The notes beneath the pieces were generated by a model. The model saw only the letters and a program-made list of their open reading frames with translations, had not been told where the DNA came from and ran no database searches. The position numbers and the translations under genes were made by a program. From Phoronis ovalis (lineage: Eukaryota > Phoronida > Phoronidae): a stretch of DNA of 12,634 bases. This document shows, in pieces, positions 1 to 7,600 of this stretch. The DNA is taken from contig JAOXYB010043426.1 of the NCBI GenBank assembly GCA_028565635.1, forward strand, positions 1 to 12,634, in the 5' to 3' direction. Numbering within the stretch: the first letter of the stretch is position 1; every line of letters starts with the position of its first letter.

Positions 1-4
1 AGTG

Positions 5-50
5 GGTAGCAATCCAAATTTTTTAATATCGTTACGGTAGCAATCCAAAA
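5..50. repeat. Direct repeat of GGTAGCAATCCAAA
   Basis: The 14-mer GGTAGCAATCCAAA occurs twice, starting at about 5 and 36, so the copies are 31 bases apart. A third partial match (CAATCCATG) follows at about 71. It probably belongs to a repeat that continues left of the window. Confidence 0.6.
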
Positions 51-555
51 AAAATACAGTAAAAAGTATACAATCCATGCCAAATCCAAAATTTTCAACT
101 CGGCTGCACACCCCCACCAAAAAATAACTCGAGTACCCCCCGGGGTTGGATCCCATATAACCCATATAAACATCTCTGGTTAAACTGTTTACATTTTGAA
201 TACTAACGTGAAAACGACATATATACCAACCATTCTAAATTTGGAAGACTTTGCATGTGTTTTCAATACCCTGTATTAAAAGTCCGACCCGTATTGAATG
301 CAATAAAGCATCACCTATTTTTAGTTCATTTGGACTTGTGCTGTTTCGCTCAACAGCATAATAAGCATGTGAAAAGGACGATTAAGTAACCAAAATTAAG
401 CGATTAAGCATGATCCGGCCCCAAGAATAAGCTATATGTTGTCTATTGAACACATAAAATGTGCTTACCTGAGGAAGAGGTGTGACATCTACTACGAGTA
501 AAAGGAACAATTTCGAAAATACAAAACTTTGGCCAGGTATAAAACCACCGAATCA

Positions 556-616
556 CAAAGAATTTGTAACTATTTGCAAAGAATTCGTAACTATTTGCAA
601 ATAATTCGCAAGAATC
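556..616. repeat. 21-bp tandem repeat, about 2.7 copies
   Basis: CAAAGAATTTGTAACTATTTG at 556-576 is followed directly by a copy at 577-597 with a single T-to-C change. A third, partial and more diverged copy begins at 598. Confidence 0.85.
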
Positions 617-1292
617 CGTTTATAATCATTGTTTACGCGAAGAGAACAATTAAGGTACAAATATTGTGGTGAATTAATAACATGGACAGTGTCAGCAGCA
701 TCGAAAGTGTGTATAAGCGTACAATTCAGAGGTTACTTGCGACACATGATACCAAAGGCATATATCAATTGACGAATACTGACTCAAATTAAACCATGCT
801 TTTGTAAAAACATATAATATGTTTGGCAGCCATTTTGGATTTGCCACTGGGACGGAAATTGTTTAGCAGTTCTTGCTTTTGCATTTTGGGCTTGTTTACC
901 CTTTAGAAATGATAGACGTGCCACGTATTTTTTTCAAAAACGCCGGATTTTTGGCGTCTGTCTTAGATTTAGCGGACATTCTGGAATGTCTCTGTGACAG
1001 AAATTTTTATTATGTCAAATTCTACATCTGTGCCAAATTTTGTTATGCTGCGCTGAAAAAATAATTGCAGCTAACAGAGGAAAACGGAAAATAACGCATT
1101 AAAGCCAAAAAAAAGCCAATTCACATCCCTGAAAATATTTTTTAAATTTGAGAAAAAATATTTTTTATTTACACTTTTATGAGGTAGGTCCGGGCACGGT
1201 TGAAAACATGACGTCGTAAATGCAGCCTCGTTTTGGATTATGACGTATATCCATGGCAACTGTGGGCGTTTTCCATTACGTCTATGTGTAAA

Positions 1293-1324
1293 ATCATATT
1301 AGGTGTGTATCATATTAGGTGTGT
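1293..1324. repeat. Perfect 16-bp tandem duplication
   Basis: ATCATATTAGGTGTGT occurs twice head to tail with no mismatch, at 1293-1308 and 1309-1324. Perfect identity suggests recent slippage. It lies about 90 bases upstream of the first visible exon. Confidence 0.9.
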
Positions 1325-1416
1325 AATATACCCTTTATGATATTCCATAATAACATATAAGAATCTATGTAGTGCCATATTAAAGCCAAAACTGCATGTA
1401 GCTTATTTATTTTCAG

Positions 1417-1645
1417 GTTGCCTGCAAATCATTAGGTTACACGAACGGTAAAGCTTACAGTCTTGGCACATTTCACGCATACTGGTGGGGAGCTAGTTAT
1501 GCACTAAGCCAATTCGAATGTACGGGATACGAAACAAATTTATGGGATTGTGCACACGTGAGTTCAGGATCGGGTTGCCCTCATACGGAAAATACCGGAA
1601 TGAGCACTGCTGGGGTGCTTTGCTATGATGAGTCTCAGTCCTTCA
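1417..1645 (+). CDS. Exon: C-terminal half of SRCR domain 1
   Basis: The acceptor is TTATTTTCAG and the donor GTAAGT. The exon enters in phase 0 and leaves in phase 1. It encodes residues 1-76 of the visible protein and begins at the SRCR motif V-x-C-x-x-L-G-Y. Five group-A cysteines can be placed: C3 (VACK), C5 (FECTG), C6 (WDCA), C7 (GCPH) and C8 (VLCYD). The N-terminal strand region carrying the GxxCD motif must lie on an upstream exon. I found no convincing candidate for it between 1 and 1416, so the preceding intron is probably at least 1.4 kb long. Confidence 0.9.
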
Positions 1646-4600
1646 GTAAGTGAAGTCCAGATTTTATGTTTATTTTAATAGAACCATCGCTGTAGTTTGT
1701 GCAAGAATTGCCGTGCTAAGCTGGTCAGTGCATGGATATACGCCACCCGTTGCCAGTTAAATATATGTACATACAATCATTGTATATCTATTTAATAGGG
1801 ATTGCTGGAACAAATAAACGTATACTCCCGGGCATTTAATGCATGAACCAATTATGTTAATCCTAGTGAAAGATAATAGAAATCATGGGTGTGAAACACA
1901 GGACAGTGTTTTTAACCTTCTACTTTCAATATTTCCATAAATATTTAAATTAAATTAAGGCTGCCGCACAATTTTTTGGTATTTCGACATTTAATACATA
2001 AATATAGATTTTGTCAATTTCCAGGTCTAATGTCTCATTATTCGCAAAATTCAAAGACATTACTTGTTACATATATACCTCCGACAATTGGCTATGTGCC
2101 ATAAATAAAAAATTAAAACTAATTTAGAACTTCTAACAAGACAGGTATTTTTGCTCCACTGTAAATTGCTGTTGCGTTGCAACACTTTATGCTACGTATC
2201 TCAAATTTGGCGTCTGATCATGAAAAATCTTTGTTTCCTCTAAATATTGTGTTACGTGCATCTTTGCTCGTTTGTACCTTCTTTGTTCGCCTTTATATAA
2301 TAGCTTGCAGACTGATGTATCTAATGCACAGCAAAATTATACGAAAAGCAACAGTATTCTCTGCGCGTTATGTACGAAATATTCATGATGACAATTAACT
2401 TAGTTCCCTTTCTGCTTTCCTTTTTCAATTTTAATCCGTTTTTCAGTTCAAAATCGAATAAGGAAAAAGGAAATTGTTCATTTTCCTTATTTGAAACACA
2501 ATCGAATACGAGAAAATGGGGGTTTCAAGAGTCGAAAAAGGGTCCTTTTATTGTCATGAAATAGTTAGGAAGTGTTAAATAAATATTATTGATTTCTTGA
2601 TTTCAACAGAAAGCCGCAAAGAAATGGCTACGGACTGCATTTTGTTTTGAAATAGAAATGTGTAATCCAATATAGTAAGTGATGCTTTTATTATTATTTG
2701 TCTAGCAACCGAAATCACACTTTCTCATAGAACTGACAATCTCTGGGGACGCGTTCAGATATCAAATCGTGGTGTTTATGGCCAGATATGCGATTCTGAT
2801 TGGACACAACAGGACGCAGAAGCGACCTGCAAAACGTTTGGCTACGACCGAGCAATACCTCTCTGTTGCGGTATTCTTCGCGATGGCACTGACAGGGAAC
2901 CTTTTTGGGTTAAAAACGTCAACTGCGTCGGGAATGAAAATAGTTTAGTCAATTGTCCTATGGATCCGCAATCTGAATGGGGACAACTTTATCCCGACTG
3001 CAAAGCACGAATATCAGAAGTTGGTGTTTTATGCTATGAGTCAACTCGAACTGATTACGCCACGTATGACTATACAATACACTTAAATAGCGGAGCCGAC
3101 CAACGATGGGGATTTCCTATGATCAAATACAAACATTTTAACGGTCATATTAGTGCAGACCGTGGAATGTGGACTGATCGCGAAGCTAGTGTTATATGTC
3201 GACAGCTGAATGCTGGATGGGTCGGTGGTTACTCGGCCCCTGGTCGTGTTTGGCGACATTGGAATGGTAGTCCACAATGGATGAAAAATGTTACATGTGC
3301 TGGACACGAATCCAACATCGCAGTAAGATCTAAATTTTATCTGTTATAAGATACATGTAATAACATGGTATTCATTATAGTCCTATGGTAAGACTATATA
3401 GTAAATAATTTAATACACAGATTTATCAAAACTCAGTAAGGATTTATATGTATGTCTGGTGTATTTACTGCTCGACGAAGTTATTCCAAAGGCCGAGGTA
3501 TATAAGTTTCTTTGAACAAATATGGCTTAGATGGAGTTACTACGCAATAGGGACTCTAGTTGTACAAATGTTGTACTTACAGTATGTTGCCAAATTCTTT
3601 ACAGAGTTGTCAGTATGCTGCTGGATTTGGAGACAATTTTTGGGTAGAAGATGATGCCGAAGGATTACTAGGATGGTATTCGCATAATAAAGACGTTGGT
3701 GTTGTATGTTATGAGGAAGGACATGACCCATTGGCAGGTATCGTGAACAGATAGATCCTGTATTATTTTTGATTTATAATATTTTTCATAAAGTGCGCAT
3801 CTACAACATATTGTGAACATATTTTCATAGAATTAAATTCGAGAATGCCTCACATATGCATACAGGTCACTTATTTACACATTTAATGTGTACCATATGA
3901 AAACTATAACTAGACCAGCTTGGTAAAAAGTGGAGTGTTTAAAATAAAATATATACAATTGTCCTCATGTAGCCTGGTCAATTAAAGTTCTGTATGGACG
4001 TGAGTACCCTGGGCAAATATCTGGCTTAGTTATTGTCCACTTCAGTAATTTGGATGGTACGATATGCATCAACGGTTTTAATGATTCCGATGCTAGAGTT
4101 GTGTGCCGCGAAGCTGGGTAAGTATATAAACAATTGAGTAGAATATTTATTATTTTACGACAGTGCAACCTACCAGTGTTACTACTACAGCTGTCAACAA
4201 AAAGTATTATTTGCTAGTAATACTAAACTTTCATTATACTCGTTTTAAAAAAGTAGGTAGATTTGTATTGGAATTTATAAAACAGATCTGCGGTACCATC
4301 AGGTGAATGAGGATTACCGGTTCGTGTACACGCGAAAGACAGCCTGATTTAAGCATTATAGAAAATTAACATTATTCTCGTAAACTTCATTCGGTTACAC
4401 ATAGCTATTCGAATGGTGTTGCTACGCCACAACTTGCCAGACGCAATAAGATGATTTGGATGAGTAATTTAGAGTGCAATGGTACAGAACCTAGTGTCGT
4501 CAACTGCACGTTTGAAGGATGGGGTGGCATTGATGATTGTGAACAACACGATACTGATTATGGAGACGCTGGTGTCTACTGTTTCAATAACGATGGTAGG

Positions 4601-7600
4601 AAAGAAATTCATAATATTTTATCTCAGTAACGTATTCTTTGCATGTGATCTTAATATATATACATATGAAGTAATTATACTCTGTTTACATGCATATGCA
4701 GTGTAGTTTGACAGCTGCTATGACCACAGCGGAAAATACTTTTGGTCGTTAGCATTATTCTTGCAAGCAATACGTTATTCGTAACAAATAGTTTGCAAGT
4801 TCATTGTTTAATATTTCTTTATCTAAATTCAAAAGCATATAATGCCTTGTAATATCTCTAAATAATCGACATTTTGATTGTTATTGAGGTGAAATTGGAT
4901 TAAACAACTCATATTTCTGTCATAATCAGAACTTTAAATACTTAAAAAGATCGTCCATGTTTCTATATCTTATTATCACCTAACCATCATCGTCATACTC
5001 AAACACGTACATTGTCATCACCGCATTTATTCCCAGTAGTATAAGATGGTGAATTGAACATACAATGAGGAAACTAGAGGGATAGAGAGATGTCCGCTAG
5101 TGGTCGCCACCCAGTTAACTGAGTGATTGATTTTATCGATTTTTAAATGGTCCATCGGTTTGTCTTGCATTGTTTTAATCGCTAATCAATTATTTTACAG
5201 TATGTTTTAATCTAGTAATTAAAATTTTCAATATTTTTTTCAAATTTTTTTTGAGTGATTTTTGACATCGATAAAACCCAGCCCAGGCACCACCAGGCAT
5301 CCCAAACCCCAGCCCCCCCTCAACCTAACCCAACCCTTCCCCAACCTCAACCCAGCCCCAACTCCAGGCCTTCTAGCCCCAGGGATCCCAGGCTCAAGGC
5401 TGTGAAAACCTCGTTTTATTTGACAATGCGTCCCCTACCACCCACCGAGTCCACTGTTATACTTATTATTGTAGCTGCAATTTGATTGGTGTCAAGACTT
5501 TCGTGACACCTTATATAGAAATAAAAGGATTATCGTTCTTCTGTTTTTCGAGATAATAAACAAAAATTGACTATGGTTAAGCTCAGACGTTAGTTGAAAA
5601 AGTACAGAACACTAACGGGTGGATTTATTCAGACTGATGACAGACTTGATCCGCGTTTCACTTGTTCATACGTAGGTTGATCTTATGCGGAATAAGAAAT
5701 TGATTCGTTAAAGTGGTGGATAAATAGTCCGTCTCATATGCTTCAATAATTACTGCACCCACACGGTCTTACCAGAACCAGTTGGCACGGCTACGATCAT
5801 GGTAAAGAGTTGTTTTAAATGTTGATAAATATCATCGTTCGTGTTTTCACCCATTGTATCTATATTTGTGTTTAAGAGTATAGGTTAAAGCTATGAATTC
5901 TTCTTCTTTCAGAATATTACGAGGAATATCGTATAAACGGTGGTCGTTCAAACTACGGATACATAGAAATAGACATAGCGGGTTACTTAGGAACTGTTTG
6001 TCACAGTTACTGGAGCACAGTTCACGCTCTTAAAGTCTGTAACGAATTTGGATTCCCTATCGCTAGACGACACACTCATGGAAATGCCGGTAAAGGTATT
6101 GGTCCAACACATCTGATGTTTCAAAATGTTGATTGGGAATCGCCGTCGCTACTGGATTGTCCACGCTATAAAGGTATTGGTTGGACCAACTGCAATCATC
6201 AGCATAAATATGATGCAGGATTGTTTTGTTATGACAACCAGGATCATTGTGCAAATGGAATAACGGAAGTTGTTGGTGATGAAGGAATCATCAAAACTAC
6301 ACATGAAGGTAAGTTTTGCTATTCGTATTTCATTCATGGTGCAACGCAATCTCAACGATATTTTCCATAACTAAGATAGACGACAGTCGCCTCTCCAGAA
6401 GAATGATGTTATGTACACGTATAATAGAACTAATTATGATTACATAAATGCGGTATCACCACCCAATAAAATTCACCACATTAGTTGATCTAACTTCAGT
6501 AAAAACAGAACACGGCTGTCTGGTGAAGTGTTTCATTTGATAAATTATTTACCGTATTTGACAGCGAGGGGACAAGATATACTATTTTTACTGCTATTTG
6601 ATTACTTATTTAGATCACAATTATCAACCCAACAGGAAGTGTATCTGGAGGATAGCCGTACCGGAACCATACAGAGTTGTACTAACTTTCTTCACATTTA
6701 AGGTTGTAACTTAATTCAAGTTCGATTATTTTAAATGCTAGCTTATGTAGAGCGTGTATTCATTTTTTAAAAAAAATCATAATATTATAGGATTTGCCAG
6801 ACTAGTTCAATGGTACTAAAAAAAAAGAAACGTATTCTCTTCTATTCGTTTTGTTTAAATTGTAACCAATGGCTAAATATATTGCATAATTATTGCATTA
6901 AATAATGTATGAGAATAGTAACTAATATTGTATAGTTTCAACTACTTTTTTGCTTGAATTCCTAGGTTGATTCTTCTTTCAATTGCCGTAAAGACTCTGT
7001 TAATATTCGAGATGGCTTTGGGCGGAAGAGACGTATCGTCCCTCCTCTGTGCGGAACTACTGTACCAGAGCCAGTGCGTTCAACGGGTAATAAAATGGAG
7101 GTTCGATTTAAGTCAGACCACACACGAGAAAATCGTGGTTTTGTTGCTGTGTATCACAAAGAATGCCCAGGAATAGATATGCTGATTCACACTGAAACAG
7201 TTCACAACATCACGGGTACCACTTTTAAAAAAATTAAAACTTTGCCTATTGACCGCTGTAAGATTGAATGTGACAAAGATTCGTATTGTACAGAGATATA
7301 TTACGATCTCACCAATAATGACTGCTACCTAAGAATAAGCTCCTACCATGGACGAATGCACGATTTAAATGGCATTGAAGTTCTGAAGTTCGAAAAGCAG
7401 TGTATAGTATGTCACAGACAATGGACATCAGAAGCAACTGGAGAGCTTCTGTATAATGAATACAATAAAACCATCGAAGAGATAGCCACATTGGATCGTT
7501 GCAAACTTGAATGTGGTGCTGTAGCCAGTTGTGTGTCTGTTAGCTACTCTAATACATTACAGAGATGTATTTTAAACGTCGCTACGATGAATGAGAATGG

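Larger units (their letters stand above)
1..1416. other. Non-coding stretch, probably intron and/or 5' flank of the main gene
   Basis: No reading frame here shows a recognisable domain, and none supplies the missing first half of SRCR1. The stretch holds several short repeats (listed separately) and a GC-rich patch at 130-154 containing CCCCCCGGGG. A TATAAAA is at 538-544, but nothing convincing follows it. Because the first visible exon opens in the middle of a domain in phase 0, this is most simply intron sequence. Confidence 0.6.
4596..5912 (+). other. Largest visible intron, between SRCR4 and SRCR5 (phase 1), with foreign insertions
   Basis: A 1317-base intron bounded by GTAGGA and TTTCAG. 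The left 500 bases are plain AT-rich sequence. The right half holds a C-rich island, a small hairpin and an antisense P-loop NTPase relic, all listed separately. Two similar segments, GAGTGATTGATTTTATCGAT at 5121-5140 and GAGTGATTTTTGACATCGAT at 5253-5272, flank the left side of the C-rich island. Confidence 0.8.

Noticed and set aside
538-544. TATAAAA as core promoter
   Set aside because: A single AT-rich match in AT-rich DNA with no plausible first exon or signal peptide downstream.
682-792. 36-codon ORF starting MDSVSSIESVYKR, about 140 bases after a TATAAAA
   Set aside because: Short, no recognised similarity, no donor site continuing it into the SRCR exon, and it does not provide the missing SRCR1 half.
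873-1064. 63-codon ORF upstream of the first exon
   Set aside because: No domain; AT-rich Phe/Tyr/Leu composition typical of chance frames; no splice link to 1417.
2177-2564. Two overlapping frames in the SRCR1-SRCR2 intron
   Set aside because: No domain or splice support; the second one runs into the palindromic element.
4690-4760. Possible extra exon after TGCAG at about 4700 (a frame reading SCYDHSGKYFWS)
   Set aside because: In the required phase the first full codon is a stop, and SRCR4 to SRCR5 already join correctly without it.
5255-5485. Pro/Gln-rich 76-codon ORF
   Set aside because: It follows from the C-rich island; it lies inside an intron and has no fitting splice sites or recognisable domain.
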